Source: Aidingimonas halophila (GTDB lineage Bacteria; Pseudomonadota; Gammaproteobacteria; Pseudomonadales; Halomonadaceae). Taken from it: DNA of 64,000 nucleotides. Every line of letters starts with the position of its first letter. Position 1 is the first letter of the stretch. The position numbers and the translations under genes were made by a program. Shown one piece after another: positions 40,994 to 50,799 of this stretch. The notes under the pieces are model-generated. The model was not told where the DNA came from. It was given only the letters and a program-made list of their open reading frames with translations, and ran no database searches. The DNA lies in the NCBI RefSeq assembly GCF_900106955.1, contig NZ_FNNI01000011.1:23739-87738 (forward strand), read 5' to 3'.

Positions 40994-42001
40994 ATGAAGC
41001 ATCTACTCGATCGCCGCTTGCTCTGGGTTGGCGGCAAGGGGGGTGTCGGCAAGACATCGGTGGCAGCAGCGCTGTCAGTACTGGCCGCGCGCCGGGGGAG
41101 GCGTGTGCTGGTAATCTCGACCGATCCGGCCCATAGCCTTGGCGATGTGTTCGATCGTCCGCTGGGCGACGAGCCACGTCGGGTATTGCCCAACCTCGAT
41201 GCGATGGAGATCGACCCCGATGCCGAGGTCGACGCGCATCTCAAACGGGTGACCGATCAGATGCGGCGCTTTGCCGCACCCGAGATGATGTCGGAACTGG
41301 AACGCCAGATGCGTACTGCCCGTCAGTCGCCCGGCACTCAGGAAGCCGCGCTGTTGGAGCGTCTGGCGCGATTGGTGACGACAGAAGACGAGGCGCATGA
41401 TTCGATCATCTTCGATACGGCGCCGACAGGTCATACGCTGCGTCTGCTGACGCTACCTGAGACGATGGCGGCCTGGACCGATGGATTGCTGTCTCATAAC
41501 CGCAAGTCCGAGGAACTGGGCAAGGTTCTCAAGCACCTGACTCCCAAAGGTGGCCGCGATGTCTCGACGCCCTTCGATGACCCTCAGGAGGATGCGTTGA
41601 GCGATCTGGAGGGACGCACGCGTGATATCGCCCAGACTCTGCTGGATCGTCGTCGTCTCTTTCATCGTGCCCGTCGACTCATCGCTGATCCCGACGTCAG
41701 TGCCTTCCTGTTCGTGATGACGCCGGAGCGCCTGCCGATTCTCGAGACGGCTCGAGCAGTACAAGCTCTCGAAGACGCCGAAATTGCGGTTGCCGGAACG
41801 GTCGTCAACCGCGTGATTCCCGAAGATGCCGAGGGTGAATTTCTGCAGCGTCGTCGCCACCAGGAAGCGACCTACCTGCAGCGTATCGACCAGGAGTTGA
41901 AGCATCTCGAACGACCGCGCCTGCCTTGGTTATCCACTGATATTCAAGGGCTGGATGTCCTTGACACGCTGGCTGATGAGCTGGAATCGGCAGGTTTTTG
42001 A
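40994..42001 (+). CDS. ArsA/GET3-family ATPase
   Basis: The 335-residue protein has a single ArsA-type ATPase domain: deviant Walker A GKGGVGKT (residues 14-21, signature Lys in the KGGVGKT), switch I STDPAHSLGDVF, and switch II DTAPTGHTLRLL. It is half the length of the duplicated arsenic-pump ArsA and has no arsB or arsR nearby. Single-domain members are closer to the membrane-protein targeting factor GET3. GGGGAG precedes the ATG at 40994. Position after cstA and the CC-tailed protein suggests a role in assembling or regulating that transporter. Confidence 0.85.
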   Translation: MKHLLDRRLLWVGGKGGVGKTSVAAALSVLAARRGRRVLVISTDPAHSLGDVFDRPLGDEPRRVLPNLDAMEIDPDAEVDAHLKRVTDQMRRFAAPEMMSELERQMRTARQSPGTQEAALLERLARLVTTEDEAHDSIIFDTAPTGHTLRLLTLPETMAAWTDGLLSHNRKSEELGKVLKHLTPKGGRDVSTPFDDPQEDALSDLEGRTRDIAQTLLDRRRLFHRARRLIADPDVSAFLFVMTPERLPILETARAVQALEDAEIAVAGTVVNRVIPEDAEGEFLQRRRHQEATYLQRIDQELKHLERPRLPWLSTDIQGLDVLDTLADELESAGF

Positions 42002-42016
42002 AAGGGCGTCTTGTCA

Positions 42017-43078
42017 ATGAAGGGATTGTTGCTATCGGCCTATGAGGCGGTCAGTCATCGTCACTGGGCGATCGGTCTACAGCGACATGTCGCCGACATC
42101 GACTGGCATGTCCTGACGCTGAAGCCTCGCCATTTCCGCTGGCGTATTCGAGGAAATCCGTTGAGCTGGATGCTGGAAGCGGGCGAGACACTGTCGCGCG
42201 AATACGATGTCGTTCTGGCTACGTCGATGGTGGATCTGGCGACTCTGGTCGGCTTGTATCCGCATCTTGGCCGGGCACGGAAGATCGTCTACTTCCATGA
42301 AAACCAGTTTGCCTACCCGTTGGCTGCTGGCCAGAAGCCGCAAGGTGAGCCCTTGATGGTGAATCTGTACTCGGCCCTGGCTGCTGACCGGGTGGCTTTC
42401 AACACGGCTTACAATCGCGACAGCTTTCTCGAAGGCGCGGCCCGGTTTTTAAAACGTATGCCGGAGCGGGTGCCGATTGGTGAAACGTTGACACGTATCG
42501 CTCAAGACGCCTACGTCATACCAGTGCCGATCGATGACAGCCCGAGCGCCGAAAGTACGTCAGCACCTCGTCAGGGGCGGCGAATCGTCTGGAATCATCG
42601 CTGGGAGTATGACAAGAACCCGGAAGATTTCTTTGCGGCCTTGCTGGGGCTACAGGATCAGGGGGTTGAATTCGAAGTGGCCGTGATGGGACAGCGGTTT
42701 CGTCAGCATCCGGCGATTTTCGAGGAGGCCCGGGAACGCCTGCAACAGCGGATACTGTGTTGGGGCCCCCAGAGCGATAGCGCCTATTGGGAGATCCTGT
42801 CCGGTGCCGATATCGTCGTCTCCACCACCTGGCATGAATTTCAGGGGCTATCGATTATGGAAGCGGCGCAACAGGGTTGCCTGCCGTTGGTTCCCGATCG
42901 TTTGTGCTTTCCGGAACTCTACCCGTCGGCTTATCGATACAACGGTACGCGAGAGCATCTTGAAGCGCGTCTTGCGGACTGGCTACAAACGCCGGAGACA
43001 CGGCCACAACCGCTCGATGTTCGTCCCTGGCAGTGGTCGAACCAGGCAGCGTCCTACCGCGAGTTGTTACTGCATTAA
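42017..43078 (+). CDS. QTMAN-like glycosyltransferase (DUF3524)
   Basis: The 353-residue protein has an N-terminal DUF3524 domain (LLLSAYEAVSHRHWAIGL; YFHENQFAYPL; FNTAYNRDSFL) and a C-terminal glycosyltransferase group 1 region (WNHRWEYDKNPEDFF; VSTTWHEFQGLSIMEAAQQGCLPLVPDRLCFPE). This architecture matches the human enzyme that mannosylates queuosine in tRNA-Asp (QTMAN/GTDC1). Bacterial members are thus possible tRNA-queuosine glycosyltransferases, though activity here is unproven. The ATG at 42017 follows the ATPase gene by 15 bp, and the stop overlaps the end of nth by four bases. Confidence 0.8.
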   Translation: MKGLLLSAYEAVSHRHWAIGLQRHVADIDWHVLTLKPRHFRWRIRGNPLSWMLEAGETLSREYDVVLATSMVDLATLVGLYPHLGRARKIVYFHENQFAYPLAAGQKPQGEPLMVNLYSALAADRVAFNTAYNRDSFLEGAARFLKRMPERVPIGETLTRIAQDAYVIPVPIDDSPSAESTSAPRQGRRIVWNHRWEYDKNPEDFFAALLGLQDQGVEFEVAVMGQRFRQHPAIFEEARERLQQRILCWGPQSDSAYWEILSGADIVVSTTWHEFQGLSIMEAAQQGCLPLVPDRLCFPELYPSAYRYNGTREHLEARLADWLQTPETRPQPLDVRPWQWSNQAASYRELLLH

Positions 43079-43710
43079 AGCTCTGTCTTGTCCTGGTATT
43101 CGCAGAGGTCTTCGATCACGCAACTGCCACAGCGAGGCTTGCGTGCCATGCAAGTATATCGGCCGTGAAGGATCAGCCAATGATGAGCATCCTTGCGGAA
43201 CTCCCGGGGTACGTGGCGCATCAGCTTTTCCTCGACTTCGACGACATTCTTGCCAGGCGCGATTCGGGTACGATTCGAGACCCGGAAGATATGGGTGTCC
43301 ACGGCAATGGTGGGCTCACCGAACGCGGTGTTCAAAATGACGTTAGCCGTCTTGCGACCGACACCGGGCAAGGCTTCCAGTTCCCGGCGCGTACGGGGTA
43401 CCTGTCCGTCATGTTGTTCCACCAGAATGTGGCAGGTCTTGATCAGGTTTTCAGCTTTGGAGTTATACAGGCCAATGGTCTTGATATATTCCTTCAGACC
43501 CTCGACGCCCAGATCGAGTATGGCCTGTGGGGTATTGGCAACAGGGAACAGGCGTGCCGTCGCCTTGTTGACTCCCACATCGGTGGCCTGAGCCGAGAGC
43601 AGGACTGCCGTCAGGAGTTCGAAAGGCGTGTGCCAGTTGAGTTCCGTGGTCGGCTCCGGCATGGAGTCACGCAATCGGCAAAATATTTCGTAGCGTTTCT
43701 GGGCGTTCAT
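43075..43710 (-). CDS. nth: Endonuclease III
   Basis: The 211-residue DNA glycosylase/AP lyase removes oxidised pyrimidines. The helix-hairpin-helix LPGVGRKTANVILN contains the catalytic Lys, and VDTHIFRV the catalytic Asp. A C-terminal [4Fe-4S] loop has C-x6-C-x2-C-x5-C spacing (CMARKPRCGSCVIEDLC). It is downstream of rsxE by 15 bp, the standard rsx-nth linkage. Confidence 0.97.
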   Translation of the reverse strand: MNAQKRYEIFCRLRDSMPEPTTELNWHTPFELLTAVLLSAQATDVGVNKATARLFPVANTPQAILDLGVEGLKEYIKTIGLYNSKAENLIKTCHILVEQHDGQVPRTRRELEALPGVGRKTANVILNTAFGEPTIAVDTHIFRVSNRTRIAPGKNVVEVEEKLMRHVPREFRKDAHHWLILHGRYTCMARKPRCGSCVIEDLCEYQDKTEL

Positions 43711-43725
43711 AGTCGCTCTGTGGTT

Positions 43726-44427
43726 CTATCGAATAGTGCCGGTGACGCGCACCCGGCGGCTCTGCGCAGATGTTGGCTGTTGCCTTTGACGACGTTTCGC
43801 CAGGCGGCCGTCGATCCAGTTCTTCAAGGCGATCAGCAGTCCGGTAGCGAAGAAGGCACCGGGCGGCAACACCAGGAACAGAAAATCGTAATCCGGAAAG
43901 ACCGTCATTTGCCAATCCGCAGCTATGGGACCAAGCAACTGGTGCATGTCGGCGAACAATGTCCCGCTACCGAATAACTCTCGAATACCGCCTAACAGAA
44001 TCAACACGCTGGCAAAGCCAAGCCCCATCATCAGGCCGTCAGTGGCAGCCGGTAGTATCGGATTTTTCGAGGCGAACGCATCAGCACGCCCCAGGATGGC
44101 ACAGTTGGTCACAATCAGGGGAATGAAGATGCCAAGCGTCCGATGCAATTCGAAGGTGTACGCCTGCATCAGCAGGTCGGCACATGTCACGAACGCGGCG
44201 ATGATCATCACGAACGCAGGAAGACGCACGCTATCGGGGACATGATACCGTATCAATGACACCGAGATATTGGCGCCAACCAATACCATCAGAGTAGCCA
44301 GACCCAGTCCCAACGCGTTGACCAGGCTGTTACTGACGGCCAACAGTGGGCACAGCCCCAGCAATTGCACCAATGCGGGATTATTGCTCCATAAGCCATT
44401 GCGGGCGAGGTCGTTGAACTGGCTCAT
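43726..44427 (-). CDS. rsxE: Electron transport complex subunit RsxE
   Basis: The 233-residue membrane subunit of the Rnf/Rsx complex has six hydrophobic segments and the RnfE motif [18 protein letters not shown]. The complex couples ferredoxin/NADH redox to ion movement and in E. coli keeps SoxR reduced. The gene overlaps rsxG by four bases (44424-44427). Confidence 0.95.
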   Translation of the reverse strand: MSQFNDLARNGLWSNNPALVQLLGLCPLLAVSNSLVNALGLGLATLMVLVGANISVSLIRYHVPDSVRLPAFVMIIAAFVTCADLLMQAYTFELHRTLGIFIPLIVTNCAILGRADAFASKNPILPAATDGLMMGLGFASVLILLGGIRELFGSGTLFADMHQLLGPIAADWQMTVFPDYDFLFLVLPPGAFFATGLLIALKNWIDGRLAKRRQRQQPTSAQSRRVRVTGTIR

Positions 44428-45077
44428 CGATTATTGTCCTGTCCCTTATGTTGCCACCTTTCGCTTTCTTCATCGGCGAAAACGAGTGTGTGATGCACCG
44501 CCTTGACCACGGCTCGGGGCGTGATCGTGGCCCCGGTAAAAGCATCGAATGCTCCCCCATCGGGGGCGACTCCCCATTCGTCAGGCGGGGGATCGTCCAG
44601 ACTACGACCATCGAACGTATCGATCCAGTCGCTCTTGCCGTGCTCGATCTTGTCACCGAGTCCCGGCGTTTCCTGATGTTGAGTGACACGGACGCCGCTG
44701 ATGGTGCCACGACCGGTGATGCCGATCAGCAGGTCGATGTCGCCGTTGTAGCCATCCTTGGCGGTCACCGGGAGAATCAGGGCTTCCTGGTCGTTGTTCG
44801 TAATATGCCAGGCATCGAAAGGTGCCGAGTGGCCCAGAGAATCGTTGGGCGGTAGCTGCAAGGTCTGATCGAGAAGCGACTGGATCGGAATGCCCTGTAA
44901 GTCGGATGGCAATACCTCACCCAACAAACGATGACGATCGGCCAGACGGTTTTCCGCAATGCGCTCTTCGGTCCAGGCACGTGTGAACGCCACGACACCT
45001 GCCGTGACCATGGCAAACAGCCCCAGACCGACAGCTGCACGGACCATCGCGGTTCGCATGTCACGACCTCCCTTCAT
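44424..45077 (-). CDS. rsxG: Electron transport complex subunit RsxG
   Basis: The periplasm-facing FMN subunit has one N-terminal helix (about 10-28) and the covalent-FMN site at [18 protein letters not shown], where the second Thr of TGAT carries the flavin. A start at 45077 overlaps the rsxD stop by ATGA and gives 217 residues. An internal ATG at 45059 has a stronger GGGAGG site and gives 211 residues; both are plausible. Confidence 0.93.
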   Translation of the reverse strand: MKGGRDMRTAMVRAAVGLGLFAMVTAGVVAFTRAWTEERIAENRLADRHRLLGEVLPSDLQGIPIQSLLDQTLQLPPNDSLGHSAPFDAWHITNNDQEALILPVTAKDGYNGDIDLLIGITGRGTISGVRVTQHQETPGLGDKIEHGKSDWIDTFDGRSLDDPPPDEWGVAPDGGAFDAFTGATITPRAVVKAVHHTLVFADEESERWQHKGQDNNR

Positions 45078-46147
45078 CGGCGGTCCTCATTCGAGGAGGG
45101 CGGTGGCTTGATGCCATGATTGGGGCGTGAATGACCCTGAGCGCGTGGCTGGGTGTAATAGTCGATGAATGGCACGGTGAAATTCATCAGTAACACGGCG
45201 AAGGCGACGGCATCGGGGTAGCCGCCGGACGTGCGAATCAGCATGATCAGCAGGCCGATACCAGCGCCATAGAATAACTTGCCCCGCCGACTCGTGGCGG
45301 CGCTGACGGGGTCGGTGGCAATGAAAAACGCACCGAACAGTGTAGCGCCTCCCAATAGATGAAAAAGCGGCGATCCATGGTGACTGGGGTCGACAGCGTA
45401 GAGAACGGTAGCGGCCAGCAGGACACTACCAAGCATCGCGGCGGGGATCTGCCAGCCGATGATACGCTGGTAGAGCAGCAGCATGCCGCCGGCCAGCCAG
45501 GCCAGCGACACGGAATACCAGGCCGTACGTGCCCCTTCGGGAAGTGGTGAAGTGGCCCAGAACTCACTGGCCATGACCGTTTCGGGCTTGTTCTTGAAGG
45601 CATCCAGGGCAGTCGCACCTGTCCAGGTATCCGGCAAGGTAGTACCGGACAGGCCGGTGATGTGGAAAACGATGTCGCTGAGCGAGGGGGCTTGGCTGCT
45701 GAGCAGGCCAAGCGGGGCGGTCCATTGCGTCATGGGCACGGGAAACGAAATCAGCAACAGGGCATAACCGACCATGGCCGGATTGAAGGGGTTGTGTCCC
45801 AGGCCACCGAACAAGTGTTTGGCGACAATGATGGCCGCTATCATGCCTACCAGTAACAACCACCAGGGCGACGCCGGTGGCAGGGAGGCTCCAAGCAGGA
45901 TTGCCGTGACGAGCGCGCTGTTGTCACGCAGAGTGGCGACGATGGGGCGACGGCGCAGACGCATGACGGTAGCTTCCAGGCTCCATCCCATGAGGATGGC
46001 CAGCAGGATGTTGGTGATGACCCCCCAACCGAAATGCCAGGTGAGCGTGATGATCCCCGGCAGGGTGGCGATCGCGACCCAAGCCATGAGACGGCCACTG
46101 TCACCGGGGTGACGTATGGCGGTTTGCTCGGCATGCATCAGGCTCAT
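45074..46147 (-). CDS. rsxD: Electron transport complex subunit RsxD
   Basis: The 357-residue membrane subunit has the NqrB/RnfD fold, with the covalent-FMN motif near SGTTLPDTWTGATALD (residues about 166-181; Thr in TGAT). It overlaps rsxC by four bases upstream and rsxG by four downstream. It provides most of the membrane core of the Rsx complex. Confidence 0.95.
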   Translation of the reverse strand: MSLMHAEQTAIRHPGDSGRLMAWVAIATLPGIITLTWHFGWGVITNILLAILMGWSLEATVMRLRRRPIVATLRDNSALVTAILLGASLPPASPWWLLLVGMIAAIIVAKHLFGGLGHNPFNPAMVGYALLLISFPVPMTQWTAPLGLLSSQAPSLSDIVFHITGLSGTTLPDTWTGATALDAFKNKPETVMASEFWATSPLPEGARTAWYSVSLAWLAGGMLLLYQRIIGWQIPAAMLGSVLLAATVLYAVDPSHHGSPLFHLLGGATLFGAFFIATDPVSAATSRRGKLFYGAGIGLLIMLIRTSGGYPDAVAFAVLLMNFTVPFIDYYTQPRAQGHSRPNHGIKPPPSSNEDRR

Positions 46148-47877
46148 GATGCATTCTCCCGGGCCTCTCGTGCGGCGCTCAGGCGGGATTCCGTGGTACG
46201 TAGGTTCTCTCTTGCGGTGGCGAGTTGCACTTCCAGATCGTCGATATCTCCCTCGCCGGTCTCGCTGGCGCGGGCCAACGCTTTCTCCGCTTTCTTGACT
46301 GCTGCTCTGGCGGCCGCTTGGGCAATGCGCAGCGTCTTGATGTCGTCTTCCATGACGGCATTGGCTGCATTGTCTGTCGTTTCCGTGGGCTGACTATCTT
46401 CAGAGAGCCCCTGGTCCTGTGAACGACGGCGGATGGCCGCTTTGCGTGCCTGCCGTCGGGCCTCCTTCTCGGCCGCTTCACGCTCCATCCGCGCCTGGCG
46501 AAGTTCGAAACGATGCCGGGCATGTTCGGCTTTCAGTGCCTCGTGTCGACGGAACCGGATTTCGTCCTTGGCGGCTCGAAAATATTGTGCAAGGGGAATG
46601 TGGCTGGGACACACGAAATCGCAGGCACCACACTCGATACAGTCGAAGAGGTTGAACAGTTCGGCCTTGTCATGATCGTGCGAGCGGGCGTACCAATAGA
46701 GCTGTTGGGGCAGCAAGCCCGCAGGACATGCCGTTTCGCAGGCACCACAGCGGATACAGGGCTGTTCAGGAGGGGCGGTGGGTAATTCATCCTGTGTGGC
46801 TGCAATCAGGCAGTTGCTCGCTTTGACCAGAGGTATCTCCGTATGGGAAAGCTCGAATCCCATCAGCGGGCCTCCCATGATCAGCCGTGAAACTTCCGCC
46901 TCCCGTAGCTCTGCCGCGGCCAGCAAGTCACACATCAATGAACCGAGGCGGGCCTCGACATTGCCTGGTCGATTCACTGCTGCCCCTGTCAGTGTCACGA
47001 CACGCGATACCATGGGCCTACCTTCACGAACGGCTTGTACGGCCGCGCGCAACGTACCGGGATTATGACAGAGCACACCGATATCCGCGGGTAAGCCACG
47101 ACTGGGGACTTCCCGGTTCAGGAGGCGTTTGATCAGCTGCTTCTCACCGCCGCTGGGATAACGGGTTGCGATGACTCGGAGCGCGATGGGCGCATCGTCA
47201 TCAGTGCCGGATGCGCGCAACGAGGCTTCCAGGGCATTGATGGCTTCCGGCTTGTCGTCCTCGATTCCGATCAGAATGCGCTCGGCACCACATAGGTGGG
47301 CCATCAGTCTGGCGCCTTCGACGACATCATCGGCATGGGTACGCAGCATGACATCATCGGTGGTGATGTAAGGTTCGCATTCGGCTGCATTGACAACGAG
47401 CGAATCGATGCGGTGATGCTCGCCGATCGCGGCCTTGATCTGAGCGGGAAAGGTCGCTCCCCCCAGACCAACGATGCCGGCATGTCGCAGACGTTCGATC
47501 AGCTCGGCGTGGTGGCTCTGGCGCCAGTTCAGTACTGGAAGCCGTTGCCACTCATCCTTGTCATCACCGTCGATGACGATGCAAGAGGCGCGCTCTCCCG
47601 AAGGATGAGGGACAGGATGCGACTCGATGGATCGGACCCACCCGCTGATACTGGCGTGAATATCGGTCGATACCATCCCCTGGGCAATGGCAATGCGTTC
47701 ACCGGTTCTCACGTATTGTCCAGGCGATACACAGGGCTCGGCCGGCGTGCCGATATGCTGCTGCAAGGGCAACACGACACGAGAGGGAAGAGGGGCCGAC
47801 CGCAAGGGGGCCTCAGCGGAACGCTGTTTACGAGCCGGTGGATGGATTCCTCCTGGAAAGTCGAAGTGCCTAGCCAT
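46144..47877 (-). CDS. rsxC: Electron transport complex subunit RsxC
   Basis: The 577-residue peripheral subunit carries the NADH/FMN-binding domain ([42 protein letters not shown]) and two ferredoxin clusters, [17 protein letters not shown] and [17 protein letters not shown]. The tail from about residue 450 is a charged Ala/Arg/Glu-rich helix. It is shorter than the long repeat-rich tail of E. coli RsxC (about 740 aa) and similar to pseudomonad forms. Confidence 0.95.
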   Translation of the reverse strand: MARHFDFPGGIHPPARKQRSAEAPLRSAPLPSRVVLPLQQHIGTPAEPCVSPGQYVRTGERIAIAQGMVSTDIHASISGWVRSIESHPVPHPSGERASCIVIDGDDKDEWQRLPVLNWRQSHHAELIERLRHAGIVGLGGATFPAQIKAAIGEHHRIDSLVVNAAECEPYITTDDVMLRTHADDVVEGARLMAHLCGAERILIGIEDDKPEAINALEASLRASGTDDDAPIALRVIATRYPSGGEKQLIKRLLNREVPSRGLPADIGVLCHNPGTLRAAVQAVREGRPMVSRVVTLTGAAVNRPGNVEARLGSLMCDLLAAAELREAEVSRLIMGGPLMGFELSHTEIPLVKASNCLIAATQDELPTAPPEQPCIRCGACETACPAGLLPQQLYWYARSHDHDKAELFNLFDCIECGACDFVCPSHIPLAQYFRAAKDEIRFRRHEALKAEHARHRFELRQARMEREAAEKEARRQARKAAIRRRSQDQGLSEDSQPTETTDNAANAVMEDDIKTLRIAQAAARAAVKKAEKALARASETGEGDIDDLEVQLATARENLRTTESRLSAAREARENAS

Positions 47878-48499
47878 GGATCGCCTCGTGAGCCGGGGAA
47901 CTTCGGTCAGTCGCGATCAGGCCGGGAGCCGGCGTGCGTTTGCCTGGCCCTTCGGGGAATGGCCATTGCCAATCTTCAAGCGACCTCGGACGCGGAAGCA
48001 TGTCGATGCAATCGACAGGGCATGGATCGATACAGAGATCACACCCCGTGCATTCATCGGCAATCACCGTATGCATGTGACGTGCTGCGCCGAGAATGGC
48101 ATCCACCGGGCATGCCTGGATGCATTTGGTACAGCCGATGCACTCTTCCTCACGGATATAGGCGACCCTGGGGGCTGTCTCGGCGTCTCCATCGAGTGGC
48201 TGGACGTCGCGTCCCAGCAAATCGGCCAGATCGCGTATCGTGCTGTCACCGCCTGGCGGACACTTGTTGATACCATCTCCTTCACTGATCGCTCTGGCAT
48301 AGGGTTTACAGCCGGGGTAGCCGCATTGTCCGCACTGCGTCTGAGGAAGCAGGGCATCGATCTGTTCGACGACGGGGTCGTCATCGACCCGGAAGCGCTC
48401 GCCGGCGAACCCCAACAATGCGCCGAACACGGCTGACAAGCCTGCAAGGGTCAGTATCGCGAGAACGATGCCGTTATCCAGAATGAGGTGGTCGAGCAT
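47870..48499 (-). CDS. rsxB: Electron transport complex subunit RsxB
   Basis: The 209-residue Fe-S subunit has one N-terminal membrane helix, a CGQCGYPGC cluster motif (about residues 54-62), and two [4Fe-4S] ferredoxin motifs, [17 protein letters not shown] and [17 protein letters not shown]. It overlaps rsxC by eight bases and follows rsxA by five bases. Confidence 0.96.
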   Translation of the reverse strand: MLDHLILDNGIVLAILTLAGLSAVFGALLGFAGERFRVDDDPVVEQIDALLPQTQCGQCGYPGCKPYARAISEGDGINKCPPGGDSTIRDLADLLGRDVQPLDGDAETAPRVAYIREEECIGCTKCIQACPVDAILGAARHMHTVIADECTGCDLCIDPCPVDCIDMLPRPRSLEDWQWPFPEGPGKRTPAPGLIATDRSSPAHEAIHG

Positions 48500-48504
48500 G
48501 ACGA

Positions 48505-49086
48505 TTAAACCTGAACGAGTCCGGAAAACCCCATGAAAGCCAGCGACATCAGGCTGGCAGTGATCATCGCAATGGCCGCTCCCTGAAAGGGGCGGGGCAC
48601 GTCAGCTGCTGACAGCCGTTCGCGCATGGCCGCGAACAGCACCAGTACCAGTGAAAACCCGATGGCAGCACCCAGGCCATAAAGTGTGGCTTCCATGAAA
48701 CTCGACTGACGGTTCAGGGATAACAGTGCCACACCCAGCACGGCACAATTAGTCGTGATCAGAGGCAGAAATATGCCCAGTACCTGGTAGAGCAGGGGAC
48801 TGGTTTTCTTGACCATCATTTCAGTGAACTGCACCACGACCGCGATCACCATGATGAAGGCGATGGTGCGTAGGTACTCTAGACCCAACGGTTCGAGCAG
48901 ATAGTGAAATGTCAGGTAACTGGCAACTGACGACAGCGTAAGCACGAATGTCGTGGCCAGCGCCATACCCATGGCGGATTCGAGCTTGTTGGACACCCCC
49001 ATGAAGGGGCACAAGCCCAGGAACTGCACCAGCACGAAATTGTTGACCAGCGCCGTGCTGATCAATATCAAGGCATACTCCGTCAT
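48505..49086 (-). CDS. rsxA: Electron transport complex subunit RsxA
   Basis: The 193-residue membrane subunit has six hydrophobic segments and the duplicated RnfA/E motif [19 protein letters not shown] near the N-terminus. It is the first gene of rsxABCDGE-nth. It starts 49 bp before the diguanylate cyclase gene's 3' end, which lies on the same strand upstream. Confidence 0.96.
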   Translation of the reverse strand: MTEYALILISTALVNNFVLVQFLGLCPFMGVSNKLESAMGMALATTFVLTLSSVASYLTFHYLLEPLGLEYLRTIAFIMVIAVVVQFTEMMVKKTSPLLYQVLGIFLPLITTNCAVLGVALLSLNRQSSFMEATLYGLGAAIGFSLVLVLFAAMRERLSAADVPRPFQGAAIAMITASLMSLAFMGFSGLVQV

Positions 49087-49130
49087 GGCGACGCATTATA
49101 CGCGCCAATCGGTGGGACGGGATAGCGGTA

Positions 49131-50702
49131 TCAGGGAGTCATTATCTCTTTGCTGACGCGGTTCCGACCCGCCTGTTTAGCGTGATAAAGCGCCATATCG
49201 GCCTGCCGCATCAATTCATGCGGTGAGTCATTCCCTGTCATCGAGTCGGCTAAGCCGATGCTGATCGTTACGATATCCCGTACCGGGGCGGCGGCATGAG
49301 GTAAGGCCAACGACTCGACAGCGGTTCTCAAGGTTTCCGCATGATGGCTGGCATCCGCTGCCGTCAGCCCGGGTAACAGGATGCTGAATTCCTCGCCGCC
49401 CGTGCGGGCAACGATGACATCCGGGTCGCTGAAACATTGGCTCATGCACTCGGCGAGCCGGTTCAGGCAGTCATCGCCCTGTTGATGGCCATAATGGTCG
49501 TTGTAGGGCTTGAAGTAATCCACATCGATCATCATGGCAGCGACAGGTTTGCCGTGAATGCGTGCCTGATCATAAGCTCGCTGTAAACGCTCGTCGAACA
49601 GGCGGCGGTTGGCCAGGCCGGTCAGAGGGTCCCGTTGTGAAATCTCCACGAGCAGTGCCTGTTGCTGTCGTTGATGTTCTCGCAACGCCTGGAATTCGCG
49701 GGCGAGAGTGCCGATCTCATCCCGTCTCATCAGCAGTTCCACCGGAAACGGATGGGATTCATCGTCATGTTGCAACTGTTGTGTGAAGTGTGCAAAACGG
49801 CGTAACGGCCGTAGCACCATGCGTTCCAGCAGGACCAATACCAGTGCGATGACGACAAGCAACAAGCCTGCCGTCCACAGCAGTCCATAGCGAAGGGTCG
49901 TCAGGCTGGTGCGAAAACTGTCCCGGGGTATCTGACTTTGCAAACGCAAAGGGGCTCGTTCACCTTGCAAGGAAAGTGGTCGGGAGATGGTCATTCGATC
50001 ACCGTCGGAACGGTCGAGTTGCAGTCCTTGTCGAGTGTCGCCATCGGCTATCGGCATGACGTCGACCGGTCGTCCGGTCCGTGCCTCGAGCGCTTCCAGC
50101 CACCTGTCATCCAGTAAGCGAACGTGAATCAGCCACCCCATAGATGGGCCGCTCTCGTCGGTACGCAGGATGGGATAAAGCGCAGCGAGCATGGGAGTGG
50201 GTTCGGCAAAGATGTGTGTCACGCCTGTCTTGGGTTGGGGATCCAGCAGTGGCTTGACGCTGTCGGCCAATGGCGATGCCCATTCGCAGGCACCGGTCAA
50301 ATGACCACAAGAAGCGTAACGTCCACTCTCTGGATCGATGCCGGCGTTCCAATGAATGCCGCCTTCTGGCGTAAAGAACAGCATCAGTTGGTAATCCATG
50401 TCCTCGAACATGGCTTGGCTGAAGTTGGACGCGGCATAGCCGGCATGCTCTCCCTGCATGAAGGCATAGGTGTCGTCCCAGGTCGCCCAATCCGTGACCT
50501 GAGCCAGCAGAGCGCGCTGATCATGCAAGATGGTGCGTTCGATCTTGTCGAGTTCGTTGGCTGCCTGTTCGCGCTCCTCGGCCAGCAGGGCGGGATAGAT
50601 AACGAGGCGGCCGATCAATATCAGCGCCAGGGTGGCGGTCAGCAGAAGCGCACTCAATGCTACCAGGAAGCGAGTGCGTAACGAGGAAGGAAGTGATGTC
50701 AT
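49131..50702 (-). CDS. Membrane diguanylate cyclase with CHASE4-like sensor
   Basis: The 523-residue protein has two membrane helices (about 11-33 and 275-297) enclosing a periplasmic CHASE4-type domain (WATWDDTYAFMQGEHAGYAASNF). A HAMP linker (about 298-345) and a GGDEF domain with DPLTGLANRRLF follow. The active site GGEEF is at 435-439, so c-di-GMP synthesis is expected. The RxxD inhibitory site is absent (FSDPDVIVART, with one extra residue before the GGEEF). A 74-bp inverted repeat with a palindrome lies immediately upstream. Confidence 0.92.
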   Translation of the reverse strand: MTSLPSSLRTRFLVALSALLLTATLALILIGRLVIYPALLAEEREQAANELDKIERTILHDQRALLAQVTDWATWDDTYAFMQGEHAGYAASNFSQAMFEDMDYQLMLFFTPEGGIHWNAGIDPESGRYASCGHLTGACEWASPLADSVKPLLDPQPKTGVTHIFAEPTPMLAALYPILRTDESGPSMGWLIHVRLLDDRWLEALEARTGRPVDVMPIADGDTRQGLQLDRSDGDRMTISRPLSLQGERAPLRLQSQIPRDSFRTSLTTLRYGLLWTAGLLLVVIALVLVLLERMVLRPLRRFAHFTQQLQHDDESHPFPVELLMRRDEIGTLAREFQALREHQRQQQALLVEISQRDPLTGLANRRLFDERLQRAYDQARIHGKPVAAMMIDVDYFKPYNDHYGHQQGDDCLNRLAECMSQCFSDPDVIVARTGGEEFSILLPGLTAADASHHAETLRTAVESLALPHAAAPVRDIVTISIGLADSMTGNDSPHELMRQADMALYHAKQAGRNRVSKEIMTP

Positions 50703-50706
50703 TGGC

Positions 50707-50780
50707 CAAGCCCCTTTCGGGCCGATACGGTTTGTGAGATATCTCTTACAACCTGTATCGGCTGATAGGAAAGGGGCTTG
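50707..50780. repeat. 74-bp inverted repeat between metG and the diguanylate cyclase gene
   Basis: Nested arms are visible: CAAGCCCCTTTC (50707-50718) with GAAAGGGGCTTG (50769-50780), and GCCGATAC (50721-50728) with GTATCGGC (50755-50762). The centre is the near-palindrome TTGTGAGATATCTCTTACAA (50732-50751). It can form one long hairpin in RNA or be an operator array in DNA. No T-run follows. It sits between the metG stop and the start of the cyclase gene, both on the minus strand. Confidence 0.8.
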
Positions 50781-50799
50781 AGTAATATGTGGCCGTAAT

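Noticed and set aside
40994..42001. Arsenite efflux ATPase ArsA
   Set aside because: It has a single ATPase domain, no paired second half, and no arsB, arsD or arsR nearby; the neighbourhood is cstA.
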